From Parus major (taxonomy: Eukaryota > Chordata > Aves > Passeriformes > Paridae), in assembly GCF_001522545.3 (NCBI RefSeq), contig NC_031769.1, positions 21,786,515 to 21,850,514 of the forward strand: DNA of 64,000 bases. The letters are read 5' to 3'. The notes under the pieces were generated by a model. It was not told where the DNA came from, did no database searches, and worked only from the letters and a program-made list of their open reading frames with translations. Positions 1 to 12,806 of this stretch are shown here, in pieces (the stretch's first letter is position 1; every line of letters begins with the position of its first letter). Both the position numbers and the translations under genes were made by a program.

Positions 1-3000
1 AGCAGTGACCTTTGGTTTCCTATGCAGCTGGTATTTCATGGTAAAACTCAGCTTTTTACAAACACTCTGCTGATGTGTGTCTGTGCAACACTGGTTTTTG
101 TATAACCTAGACAAGGTGTGGTAGGTGAAAATATTCCCAAAGAGACAAATGGGATGAAGGAACAGATTGGTTCAAGTGGGACAGGAAGCAGGGGTGGTAG
201 GAGCTCTACTTCTGACAAGTAACAATATACTTGCTGTCATTTGAGCAATAAATGCAAAAGTTTCAGCTCTTTTTTTTCCCCCACTCATTTGATTTTTTCA
301 TAGCATATGTGGATGCTGTTAGAGAGAAATTTACCCTTTCTGAGACGATATTTAAAAATCTTGGACAAACCTTAAATCTTGAAATTAACCACACACACTC
401 CACGCCCTGGCCCCCCCAGCTCTATTGCCATCTACTAGTCTCTTTTGATAATTGCCAATTATTTTTTGTTAGAAATTAACTTCAGTGAGAACAAGGCACA
501 AAATGCATTAAGACTTCTTTTGAGTCTTTGGAAATGGAAAAAGTAACTGATTGATACGGTCAGTTCTTGAAAAAATTGCAAAAATCATCAGGGTATGGAT
601 CAAGCAAAAGCTTGATTTGAAGCTCTTTCAGTTTAAATTATTCTGTATTATCTTTGGTGGATGATGTCTTTCTTGTTCTAACAACCAGTAAATGAAGGCT
701 TTTGTGCTGCTGTGCAAGGGATCCAACTCCTCATCTCCTCATGTACATGCTTTCATAGATGAGCTTTCCAACCCTGCAGGAATTCTGTCACTTTGTACTG
801 TGGTAAAGGACAAAAATCTTCACTGATTTATTTTGTCCTAACTTGGCTAGGATGTAGTAATTATGTTGTAACCACTATAAGGTAGATAATCTTTTCCTAC
901 ATTTTTTGTCATATAAATCTGCAGCTGCTAATCTCCAAAGACATTTCCTTCAATTCTCATACTAGTAAGTAGTCTCTGGACCACAAAAGCAAGTTCACAG
1001 TAGTTTTATAAATGTTGTTTATCTGTTTACTCATGTCAAATCTTAAGTATCAGCATATGTAGGCTTCTTAAGAAGAAAAGCTGCAACAAGATTTTTCTGG
1101 AAAGTGCCACAGGCCTTTTAGCTTCTTTGAAATACTCAGATTCAATTGTTGAATCCTTAAGCAATTTCCCTTCCACACAGAGAAGATGTGGCCACCTTTT
1201 CTGTTCTCACATATCACTGTAGCCACTGTGAACCTAAATGATTTAATGTCATAAATAATCCTTTGCCCAACAGAGAGAACTGTTTTTGACTGAAAATAAA
1301 AAAACTGACTAAATATGAAATATTTAAATAAAATAAAATTAAAATAGGAAATGAAGAGGGAACCAAGGAGATTTTGCTGCAAATATTTCATACTGGCAAC
1401 CATATATATTTAGTATGTGCACATATATATACAGACACAGAAGATAGATTTATACCCTTTTTAACCTTTGTTAACATATTTGTTCATCCCTAAGTGTAGG
1501 TTCTCTTCTTAATGACTAAACAGATTGATGTATAACTATTCCTATGTTTTGAAGTTTTACCTCAGGCCAAAAGCAAAATTATTGTAAGAAAGTGATCAAC
1601 TTTAAGAAGCATGTATACTTTAACATGATTGTATCACTGGATATCATTATCAAACTGTCCTAAAGGTGCCATAATATTCGATGGGAACAAAATAAGGATT
1701 TGATTAAAGCAGCCTTAGAAGGCCAATTTATTCAGCCCACAGAAATGCTGTACTAGATTAGTAGCCAGAATGAAGCAGGAAAGGAAGCTCTGAGAGAGAT
1801 TTAAGAAAGAAAATGTGGGTTTTGGCAAAACTAGGATAGAGAGAGAACATTTATATTCTTCAAAGAGCTAAAAGTTTCTAATACTGTTGAGCAATACAAA
1901 ATTTTACGATACCATCCATCTGTTGCAGGAGCCTGTGATACCATAACTATCAAAAGTTTCAGGACTTCCTTTCAAGATACAGTTACTTTCCCTTAGAGTT
2001 ATTACTGACAAGAACAATTGCCAAATCTGAGTGCAAAAAATTTAATTTGGTCTCTTGGTAGCATTTCATCAGAGTGGGGACCTCTTTCATAGTTCTGCCA
2101 AAAGGACAGAAAAATACAGAAAAGTTTTCTGGTACCAATCACAGGCCATACTATCTCTTTCATAGCATTTTTGTGCAGTTGCTGGACTGTAATAGCTTTT
2201 GGACACCTGTACATTGTAGTGCAAGATGTAGTACATTATTGTTTGTGACACCTTCAAACACCAATTTACTAGGCTACAGATTGCTGTGAGCCCAATAAAT
2301 CTTTACAAACCCATCTAGAGTTGCTGAGGAACATTTTCCTTCCCCCCCTTTCTCTCTTCCCTTTGGTAGAGCTGGTATTTTTTGTGCAGCCTTCTCCCTC
2401 AGATACTGTCAGCCTCGGGTATTGCATCTTTCTGTTGTGTAATGATGGAGAAAGGCTTAGAAAGCTGTTTCAGTTTTGTAACACAACAACTCACATTGAG
2501 AAGAGTCAGTTATTCACATAGTTAAAATTAAGGAAGAGAAAGTGGTTGTCTCATCAGCTAGGTTTATTATTATTATCTTATTTTAAGTGCTGTGAAAGCT
2601 GTGAAATAAATCAAATTCCTAAGGAGAGCTTGCTTTTAATCTCACTTCCTTTTTTTTTTCACATGCAAAAGACTGTTGCAAGCAGCTGGATCTTTCTACT
2701 TCGTGTTAACTTTAAAGTCAGGTAAGAGCAAGAGAGATGTTCTGGCTGTGTCAATACAGATACTCCCATCAAACAGTTCTCCAGCTAAATTTCAGTTTTT
2801 GGGAATCTTAAATTTGCATCTGCACTGCTGACTTCATTGCACATTAAGCTCATCCATGCTGCAGGCAATTTTTTGGGGCTAGAAACAGTTTTCTACTGTG
2901 GATAGGCACAATGCTATGCTAACCAAAGCCATGAACCCTGGGTTATGGGGAAGGCAGGGAAGAGAGAGAAAAGAAAAAAATTCTCAATCATTATGAGATT

Positions 3001-5283
3001 CTCTGCACTTCCTAATCACTTCAGTGAATTACTTTTGAGCATTTTTAACTCATAGTTGCAGAAAATTTACCATTCCCTCCTCTGCCTTGCTCTGTATGTT
3101 TGATTATTTTTATACTGCTTTCCCAGAAGTTATTGACAACATGCTGACAGTGGGGAATACACAACACCTCACTCAGACACTCTGGGAACACATGTACAAG
3201 AACACATTTTCCACGTCACTCTCAGTGAATTTACAGCCCAATGTACTGAGAACAAACAGCAATCTGCTGCTCAGCGTCAGAGAGCTCGAGATCCATCCTT
3301 GAGAGAAATGTTTCAAAGCAATTTTAGGTTCTGCTTCAAGCAAGCAAATGATGAGAACAAGCTGGCAAAAGGTGTGCAGAGACAGAAGGAACCAGCTGAA
3401 CTACAGAAACCCTCTGGAGGCAAAGTTGGTAGTCTGGCTCATTTACAAGGCTGGGGAAGGAGGCAAGAGTGATTTATTTAGCTTGTTTGTCCTTTTTTCC
3501 TTTTAGTTTCTTTAGGTAAGTATGGCTTTCAGGACTGACTTGTACATCATTGTAATAAAAACATCCCCCAAAAATTTTTTTAAAAATAATAAAAAAACCC
3601 AACCACTCACCAAACCAAACCCCACTGGAACTGTCAGCAGGTACAGTTCAAATTCTTTCTGTGGATGCTAGAAAGCTATTTCCTCTCTAAACTTGGGACT
3701 GGTGGTACTAACAAAACAATAGTTACTGTTCAAAGTCACGAGTCCCAGCCTTTCCATCTCTAATCTCCCAAAATCTGTGTATATCACTGGCTAAAATGAA
3801 CCCCTCTCCTTTCCATGTGCACATTAATTGTGTTCACACAAATTAGCTTTAATTAGCCTGCAGCTACTTTTAGCAACATACTGAGACTTGATTTATCTTT
3901 AGCTGACAGAACAAAGCCAGATCCAAAAAGCTGCATTTTAAAGGTAAAATCAAGAGATTACTTCTGTTGAGATAGAAAGCATTAAGGTAAACTTCTATTC
4001 AGTCAAATTCCACCCAAATGTGATCAACCAGTTCCAAGCCCAACTATAGCTGAAAGTTCCTCCTCAGGGAAACTTCCTTCCAAGTTCTGTGCTGAAGCCT
4101 TGGTGGACACTAGTCCAAATCCTGTTTATAATGAGTACTTTTCCCACACTGGAAGGATATACAGAGAGAAGCAGAGAAACGTTTCTTGTTTCTGGATCCC
4201 AAAGATGTTGGGAGGCTAAATTACCTCCTCCTTAACATTTGATTTTCTTTTTACCTTATGAGCAATGAGACAGCAAAATTAAAATTAAAAATTCAAATGT
4301 TTAAGAGACCTGGCATAACCAAGAATATTTATCTGAAGTGCAATGCAAGCCTTAAAACTCCATATTTACAGGGAAGTTTTCTTTGTATGCACAGGAGTCC
4401 TAAAACAAATCTAATTTGGGAGCTGACTGAAATTCCAGCAGCATGGACTTAAGTCCAAGTGAAATCAAGCATAAGACCTCAGTCTTTTGGTCAACACAGC
4501 TGAGGTGATTTGCAGCAGAGAAAAATCCATTGCAACATTGTCAAACAGCAGATGTTGGGAGAGGGTGGTATCTCATCTGTCTTGTGTTACAAGCACAAAA
4601 GGAAATAAAGGAAGGAAAGTCAGTTATGAAATTTAAAAGACTAAAAAAAATAAAAAAAAAGAGGGAGACATCAATATCTTTTTATTTTCCTTTTTTTTCT
4701 GCTCTGATTTTCCAGCTCTCTCCCATTGCTGAACTCAGGTATCAATTTGTAACTCAAGCCCTGTGGGCTGAGTGATGGGTTCTCTGAACCCCTTTAGGCT
4801 GGGGCCAGCAGCAGATTTCTGTTCAGACTGTTCAAATTGATTTTTTGAACACAAAAGCTGTCTAGGGAAGGAAGGCACATGCTGTGCAGTGTAATCTAAG
4901 CAGACTGTACTGGGGGAAGAAAAAGAATTCCTACCATATATAAAATTCTGACATTTCAGTATTTGTTTTTGTCCCAGATCTGAATGCAAAAGTTTAAATT
5001 TAGATATTTGTGGGAGATGTAAATTTCTTCTGTCCCCTCAAAGAATCATTTCAAAAAAGAATCAGAGTATTTTCTTCCAAAACTGTCAGCATATTCTAAA
5101 GTGATATATATGTATTCCTATATTTATGGTTAAAAAGAGAAATATAAAAGAGATTTAAAGATTATCCAAACAAAACACTTGAAGGCTTTTCCACTGAGAA
5201 CTGTTAAAATGAAAAATCTCCATATTTCAAAGAAACTGCTCTTTTGAATATAAACGTCTTCCATTGAAAAAATCTTTGTTTAG
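1..5283. other. Unassigned AT-rich noncoding DNA
   Basis: No gene, RNA or clear mobile element is recognised here. Open frames are short (none above 111 codons), hydrophobic or low in complexity, and fall on both strands without splice logic, so I read them as chance. Local features are an A/C-rich low-complexity tract at about 3553-3625 and an A-rich tract at about 4640-4662. The last six bases (gtttag, 5278-5283) may be the left target-site copy of the LTR that follows. Confidence 0.6.
3553..3625. repeat. A-rich / A+C low-complexity tract
   Basis: Runs of A and C with a short T-run make up a tract of mostly two bases. It shows no reading frame and no element boundary. Confidence 0.7.
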
Positions 5284-5813
5284 TGCGGAGCGCCCCTGCC
5301 CAAGGAGGCAGGGATTTGATTTCAGGCAGTGCTAAGGTGAGTGGCGTGGCTTTAAGTCCCGGGATGAGTGGGTTCCACCCCTCTGCCTTGGGGGATGTGC
5401 CCTATAAGCCTAGGAAGAATTACTCCATCCCGAAATCCCTTATAAGGTATCAGCCCAGAACGTTCTTACCCTTCTTGTGTTGCTATTTTTAATATTCTGC
5501 TGCATTTATTTTAGTAACCCTCCTGTTGTACCCCTATAGGTTTCTACCTCTGAGACTGCTCCTTTGCCATGCCCCTATTGAACCCAGACCCTAAACTCCA
5601 CCCTTGTTCTACCCCATAAAACCCATAAAATCCTACCTGCGTTCTTGGTTCTTTGTCTCTGGTTTTTGCTCTGTTAAATCCTGTGTTGGTGACACCCCAA
5701 ATAAATGGATTCCCGAGTTTAACCAAACGGAGACCCGTCTCGTTTATTTCCCACATTGGTCACCGGTGACTGCACCCTCCCTGGACGTGACTTGGTTGCA
5801 GTTGGATGCAATA
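5284..5813 (+). mobile_element. Solo-LTR-like element of an endogenous retrovirus
   Basis: The segment opens with TG and is richer in GC and CpG than its flanks. It carries promoter-like ataaaa boxes near 5616-5630 and an AATAAA signal at 5700-5705, followed by a CpG-bearing stretch (5714-5743). That order fits a U3-R-U5 LTR on the plus strand. Six bases, gtttag, stand on both sides (5278-5283 and 5814-5819), which would fit a 6-bp target-site duplication. However, the right end would then read ...gcaata rather than the usual ...CA. A second reading ends the LTR at 5755 (...cccaca). The next bases, ttggtcaccgg, look like the start of a primer-binding region, so the element would be an LTR plus a scrap of leader. 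No gag, pol or env frame is present. The LTR call is fairly firm, but the family and right boundary are not. Confidence 0.65.
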
Positions 5814-8800
5814 GTTTAGTTTTACTGGGATTTGCTTTCTAGGGTTAACCAAATTGCAGCTAGGTGGAGATGAATTAGCATTCCTTGGGCAGCCTTGGTT
5901 TTATAATACATGCATACATCTCTTCTTACCTGGGGACCTCAGATCATACTGCAGAGATGTCAGAACCTCCACTGGCATTCAGCTGCGTGGTGAGCATGAT
6001 GGTTCATATGCAGGCTGCTCTCCAGACTCAGCTGAATGGTTCCCTCATCAGAAAACCCAGCCTAGTGCATGCTGAGGTTCATTGACACCACTTGGTGATC
6101 TTGTCTGCAATTTGAGTCAATCTGAGTCTGAGGGGAGATTCCAGATGCGGCAAAAGTAGATGGAGACAGTTTGGTCCCAAGCTACTTCCCCCTTGTGTCC
6201 TATCCCTTATTCACACAAGGCAATGCCAGAGCTACAGTTTTACAGAACCTCTGTACCAATTTGAATGACAAAGTGAGAAACAGTGGAAATGCCGTGTTTC
6301 AGAAATCTTGAGTTAGGTAGGAAAGAATTCAAATGTCTTCTGTCACCTTCAAGATTTTCCATGTCTGTCTTGCCAGAAGGTCAAGATTTCAGAAGCAATC
6401 TTCTCTCATTCTCCTCCTTTCCATGAGATAGAAAGAAAAGAAATCAAGGAGCTATTGCTCCCACCCTTTCCTCAGAGGAGGTTTTGCTGTGCTACCCTGT
6501 GGACTCTTTTTTCTCTCACAATGTAACCATTACTCTTTAATAAGTTTTTGACATTAAAATAACATTAAGGATCACTACTGTTTCTTGCTCCCATTTAGAG
6601 CTGGAAGCACTCATCACAAGGGCACACTCATTGTGGTGACAACTGGAAGTCATTCTCATCCCAGTGTGGGATGAGATCTTAAAAATTCCATAAAAGATGT
6701 TAATTACAGTTTATTTTCTGTCCCAGCAAACATGATGCTGACTCTGTCCATGATCCATTGGCCAAAAAATTCCCTGTCTTTGCCCTCTGATATCTGTAGC
6801 ATAATATCTTGTGCTGTATCTACTTAAAATATCATCAGATTTCAATCAGATCTAGAAAATCCTAATCTTCTAAATTAATATAAAACCAGATCACTCTTGA
6901 TTTCATGGTAGGCATATATTAGAGCAACATACAATAGTGGGATGATATTAGGAAGGTAGAGAAAATAATTTCCGTGTTGGAAATTAGTATTCCCTCTTTA
7001 GGGAGAGCAGAGCAGCCACAGGAAAAGTGCAGATTGCTTTTGCACTAGAAAATTTCATCAAGACTATTTGAAACTTAATAATGAAAACAAAACCCATCAT
7101 TTCCGTATTTCCTAATCCTCTTCCATTGAGACATTCACGTGATTTTCCAAAATGACAACATTTTAAAAGGCTGATAGAAAATTCGTTGCAATTGAAGGTG
7201 CTTGGACCTGCTGCAGTTGATGCTGCTTATCTAGCAAAAAACCCTTGTCAGTCTCAACTGCCCAGATATTTTCAAGTCTTCTGTGGTTCCTCCCCTCTAT
7301 AGCCACCATAAAGGGTGAGCTGCTTCCACACAGGCAGATCGTTGTGTGTGCAGAAATCTTGGCCCTGCTAAAGCTAATGGTACTGACTTTGAGGATTTCA
7401 GTCCAGTGAGTGTTTCACTCTGGCTTTCTGTCATTCCTGTTACAGCCTGCCACCCTCTCATCACAGCTGCTGCAAGCAAGTGCTGTGTGCTTACCTAGCT
7501 GGGCTTTATATTGTCACTCACAGAGAAGCTATATTCAATGTTCATTGTTAGGTTTTGATGTCTTCTTCCAAAAAATAAAAGTACTTTCTGTATGGAATAA
7601 TTGGTGATAAAAAATCTTCAGTCAGAGTATTTAATTGCCTGGAGGCTGCAAACCAATCTCTCTCACAAAAAGCTGCTTGAAACCAAATCAGCCTGAAAAG
7701 ATCTCTTCCTTTAAATTACAGTGGTGCTGAGTCTTTCTCAGATATTGTAGCTCAAGTGAATTACTGGAAAGAATGGATACTGAGAACAAAAGAAAAATGA
7801 TTGGCGAGAATAGAGTCTGATAGGATTGAAATAAAAACCTTCCAGTGCAGGGCCCTGACCATAACTGCATGTCTTTGCATATTTCCCCAAGGAAGAAGGT
7901 AACAAATAGTTTTGGCAGGAGGGAGACATTTTAAGGCAGCAAAATAAAAGGGTCATGTATCAAACCAAATTGTGTTAGCTTTGAGATGCATTAAATCTTT
8001 ACATGATCTTGTTTTTCTTTGCAAACCTTTTTTCTCTTTAAAGAACCTGAAGATTTGATGCTTGAGTTTCTTTGCTGGTAATTATACACCGCATATTTTC
8101 TGCCTATATGCATTTTGTGTAGGATTATAACAGCCTCCCAAAAAGCAAACTTCAATTTAAGGAAACATTAAGGTTGCAAAGACTGTAAAATAAAGCAAAA
8201 ATATGAGATGTCAAAATTCTGATTGTTTGTGCTTCCTTAATTGAACCTCCCAAAATAAAGCATAGGAAATGGTTTTAAATTGCATGCTCACACATATCCA
8301 AAATCTTATCGTTTCTTTGTCTCATACAGTGAACAAAATGTTTTCCACCAATGTGGCACTTTAGTGTCTGACTAAAATAATACAGAACAGGAATTACTTT
8401 GAAGAGGTGTCTAGCATCTAGTCCACTGTGGGAATCAAGCAAACTGATTTAAAAAACAAACTTCATGCAAACAGGCAAAAGGAGCAATCACACTGAGAAT
8501 GCAGCAAAGTGAAGTGAAGCCATGAAAAAATAGAGATAAAGCACAGAAAGAAGAAGTAACAAAGCCTGTGGTATGATGTGGTACAGAGAAAACAATTTAT
8601 TGACTCATGGGAATTGAGTGGGATTCAGAAGGCTCAAAAAATAGTCCACTGTTTAAGGATTGAAAAGAAATCTAGACTTGGGAAGAAAAGAAATGGAGTC
8701 TCCAAAAGTTGTGGTTTCACACCTGCAATTTTCATTTGCCCTTTTTTGTTGAAGCAGCATCAGTTGTCTACCCGGTATAAAACCCTAAAACATTTCCGTC

Positions 8801-11800
8801 ATGCTGATTGTCTCCAGTTTACACAAACAACCCAGTGATAACACAGATCCCTGTCCTTCTCCCTTTAAAATCTGCTGACAGGGTATATTGAGGCAGCAAC
8901 ACTTCACTGCTCTTCAATAAATCTGTGACAATTTTTCATTTGTAGTTTAAACTCCAGTATCCTACAGTCATGCAGAGAAATGTAAATCTCTTGCCAGTTT
9001 AGGACAAGCTCTGGAAGGAAAAAAAATTCTTCACAAAAATAATATTCCATAAGGATTCCAAACAGAAGGAAAAACAGAACAAAACAAGACAAAAATGATC
9101 CCCAAAAAATTTTGTATCCTGAGGCCTAGTTTTTTTAGAACATATATAAAGATAATTTTGTATCTCATCACTGGTGAATCAGGACCCCGATATTCCTGTC
9201 TTATTTAAATAAAGGAACGATATACCAATCAAAGGTCTGAAATACCACCCAGACCTTGACATGTGTGAGCAACATACAGTCTGCTTTATGAACTCACAGC
9301 ATTTTCTTCTACCAGAGTTCATTATTCTCAATGAATATAACACTCCAACAGTCAGTGATAGGAAAACCACAGGGAATTAAATACTTTTAGGCATGTATAG
9401 AGCAACTGTGTCTAATACCCTCATCAGACTTTTGCACTGGAAGAGAACAGCTACCATATGGACAAATAAGGACCAATCTTCCAGCCACCCTCTGTTCAAT
9501 GGAAAATAATTTCCAGTAGGAAAGGCCCCCTCAGGATATCAGAAGACTAAGCTGGCACTGTGTACATATGTCCAATTCAGCCATGCACAAAGAAATTATT
9601 CTGACAACTGGCATGACAACCCCAGGAAAACAAAACAATTAAGCTCTACAGTTGGGATCTGTCTCTGCTACGAGCAGAGCTGCAGTGGTGTTGCTGGCTC
9701 AGCTGCATGCTTTTGGCCCCTCCAGCCCACTGCCTCCTGCTTCCCCTTTTACACGTTTCCAGAAAGTGTTCCTGTCCTCTCTATCTCCTCTAGGGCACAG
9801 CAGTTTCTTCATGGGAAGCTCATGTCAGGACTTGCCAGAAGATTGAAATGGTTTACATTTCTGTGCAAGATGTCCTGGGGAAAGCAGATAAGTACTGGAA
9901 CGGTGCACGAGTGAGGGCACATAAGACAAAACTAGGCTACTGCTAAAGAGAAGGATGAATTGAAATAATCTCCTGATACTGTTTTCTGTCTTCCCTCATA
10001 TTCAGAAAAAAATTTAAAAGAGAACATGAAGCAATTTTTTCCATTTTAAACAAAGACGGATTTGGATCAGCTGTACCTGACCAAGATCTTTTATTGCTGG
10101 TTATTTCCCTAACTGGAGATGATCTGGGTTTAAATCTCTCCTTTAGCCAAGGGAAAAAAAAATCCCTTATTACCCAGATGTGTGTTTTCACTCTGTAATG
10201 TTTTCATTCTCCTTCCTCTGGATGGTGCTTCATCTGACACAGAATAATTACCATCCTTTTCATAAGCAACAGAGAGAGAGTCCTAGTTGTTAGTCTGCTC
10301 ATCCAGGAAGGAGAAGATAGGTTATATTTAATATTCTCAAAACATAGAATACTTAATTTTTTATTTTTTAAATTTCTTTAATAGAGAGCAAATAATTCTC
10401 AGTCTGCCATTTTCATTTAGCTAGATACAGGATTATCCATGATATTCAACCACCAAGTGATGAAGAAAGACTACTTTTCAAGGGGGTGCCCTAAAGATAT
10501 TTCTCAGCCCTTTTTTATTTAGCTACACCTTAGTTTCAGAGCATAACTCATGCCACATACTCATTTAACTTATATTTTATTCAGGGAGCAGCAGATTATA
10601 ATTTTTGAAATATTTTTGTACAGTTTGGATGAATGCATTCAATAAATACCATTCAACCCTTAAATAGATACACAACATCCTTCTGCTATTTTCTGCAAAA
10701 TAAACCAGAATACATTTATCTGGATATAGTCTATTCATTATCCACAGGTAACAGCCTTATCCCTCCTACCTTCCCTCTTCAAAGGATGGACTCAGAGATC
10801 CTGTTCCTCTCCACATCTTAATTTCCTTCCATCCAGGATCTCTCTCTACATTAACAAGAGTGTTGTGCCAATTCCTGCATGTAGAGATGATGACAGAAGC
10901 ACCCAGGCTTTTCAAAACTTATCAGCTCCTACCCTTTAGGCCTTTAGACAAACAGTCATTAAGCCATCTCCAAACTTGTAAATAGATCTTTCTCTCCAAA
11001 AATCCAAGAGCTATCCTCAGAGGCCAGCGAAACAGAATTAACCTCCCAAAATAGCAAATTAAGTCAGCTCAATTAACATTAACAAACAAGTATTAGTGAT
11101 GGTAACAGCAGAAGTAACTACAGCACAAACTGGTGTCACTATCCAGAGTAGTACCTGGCTCTTGAAAAAAGGCACTAGGGGCCTCAACACTTGGTCAGGA
11201 GTGAAACAGTGCCCAGCAGTACACAAACGCTGTACAGCAATGATCTGGGATTGATCATGGTGTTTGGGCAGGATAGAAGCAACTGTTCAGAGATAAGGAA
11301 GTGACAGTGACACCAGCTATTCTGTTAATAAGAAACAGTACTTCAGAATCCTGTCAATAGAATAGGGCCCAAATATAGTGTGAAAGTGTATATATCTGTA
11401 TGCATGTATGTGTGTTGAGATGTATAGTGAGAGAGACAGATGCGTGTATAGTGCACATATGGTACTTATTGTAATTTTTTCAGTTTGGGAAATTAAGCTA
11501 GAAATATTAACAAGGATTAAGTAGGATTAAGCAGTCTGAGTCAGTGTCAGCCTGGTGTCACAGTGAGCAGTGTGCTCACAGGCCACATGAAGAGCCTGTT
11601 CCAGTGCCCACAGCAGCTGTAGCACTATTTTGCAATTGGTTCTGTGTGCTACACAGACATTGCCAGACAGCCCTATGGCACAGCTCTCCCAAGATCAAAC
11701 CCATGCTCTAGGGAAGCAGCCCCTCCACTGAGCAGCTTTACAAAAAGTGGAAACCCTAAAGTTTCTGTGTATTCCCTTGTGACCTGGCACAGTAGCAGCC

Positions 11801-12789
11801 TTTGCACAGCTCTGCAGCAACACAAGTGTGACAACCTCATAGGATGTACCAGCAGCCTTACACTGACACAGAAATGGAAGCAGCAAAATAAAGACAATTT
11901 TTTGATGTTGGTGGCAGAACTTCACTGGTCCTTTTTCTGTTGGTTCTCTTACACCACAGGCTTATGTGGAATTACACAGATTTCCTTAAAAATGGGCTGA
12001 AATTATACAGCTATTTTCCCCTTCTGACAATCAGTTCATTTTTTCTCAACAAGCTTGGTAGGTGTCATGCCAAGATGTAGCCTAGAAAATGAAGTCTGGA
12101 CTAAGAATGCATAGGAAAATGTGAAACAACAGGCTCATATTCAAATATCTTGTTTAAGATCATTTCAGAAGCCAGGGCTGAGCTCTTGGCCATGGTGTAC
12201 TGGGTCTGAATATATTCTGATCCTCCTCTTCATGTCACGTGAAAGATTAGCACCATTTAGTTCTTGCATGCTTCCCAAGATTGGAAACCAGAGTGACAAA
12301 TTGAGCCCTAATGCCAGCAGATGTAACTCCATTTGTGTCAGTGAACTTTTAGTCATTGCCCCTACAGCTATGCTTGCCACAGTGAAGCTGTGGGAGCTGT
12401 AGGAGCTGACTGCAAAACATCATTTCACTCAAATAATACACTTTATGGAAGTCTGAGAACAGCTCTTGTCATGCTGGTGGAGGCATTAAAGAGGTTTTGG
12501 AGTTGGGGTTATTTACATAACTTTAGAACATTGGATTTGGCTAGAATCACAAGTTTTATGATCCATATCAGTTTATGTTGAAATAGCCCTTTAAATACTG
12601 CAGTTGGGAATATTTCTATGACCTTACTCCATCATGCAGTTCTTAGTTGCGTGCTTGTGCTAGACTCTATTCAATCCTATTAAACAGGTCTTATTGCAAC
12701 AACTTTTTGTTTAACAACTACAACCAATATGATGAAGAATCTGATTTTTCACTGTTTTTCTTATCTTTGTACCAGTTAAGGAGTGTGCT
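5814..12789. other. Unassigned noncoding DNA
   Basis: Nothing recognisable as a gene or dated transposon was found. Open frames reach at most 118 codons (11644-12000, plus) and resemble no family I know. The minor features are a T/G/A-alternating stretch at 11385-11460 and scattered AATAAA-like words, which are expected by chance in AT-rich DNA. Confidence 0.55.
11385..11460. repeat. Imperfect TG/TA-rich simple repeat
   Basis: Alternating gtatat, gtatgt, gtgtgt and gagaga words form a decayed dinucleotide microsatellite, broken by point changes. No frame or element is associated with it. Confidence 0.6.
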
Positions 12790-12806
12790 GGGGTGGGGGG
12801 GGGGGG
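12789..12806 (+). repeat. Poly-G tract
   Basis: A run of 12 G follows a ggggt block, giving a nearly pure G stretch. It could form a G-quadruplex, and its length is prone to polymorphism and sequencing error. Confidence 0.8.
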
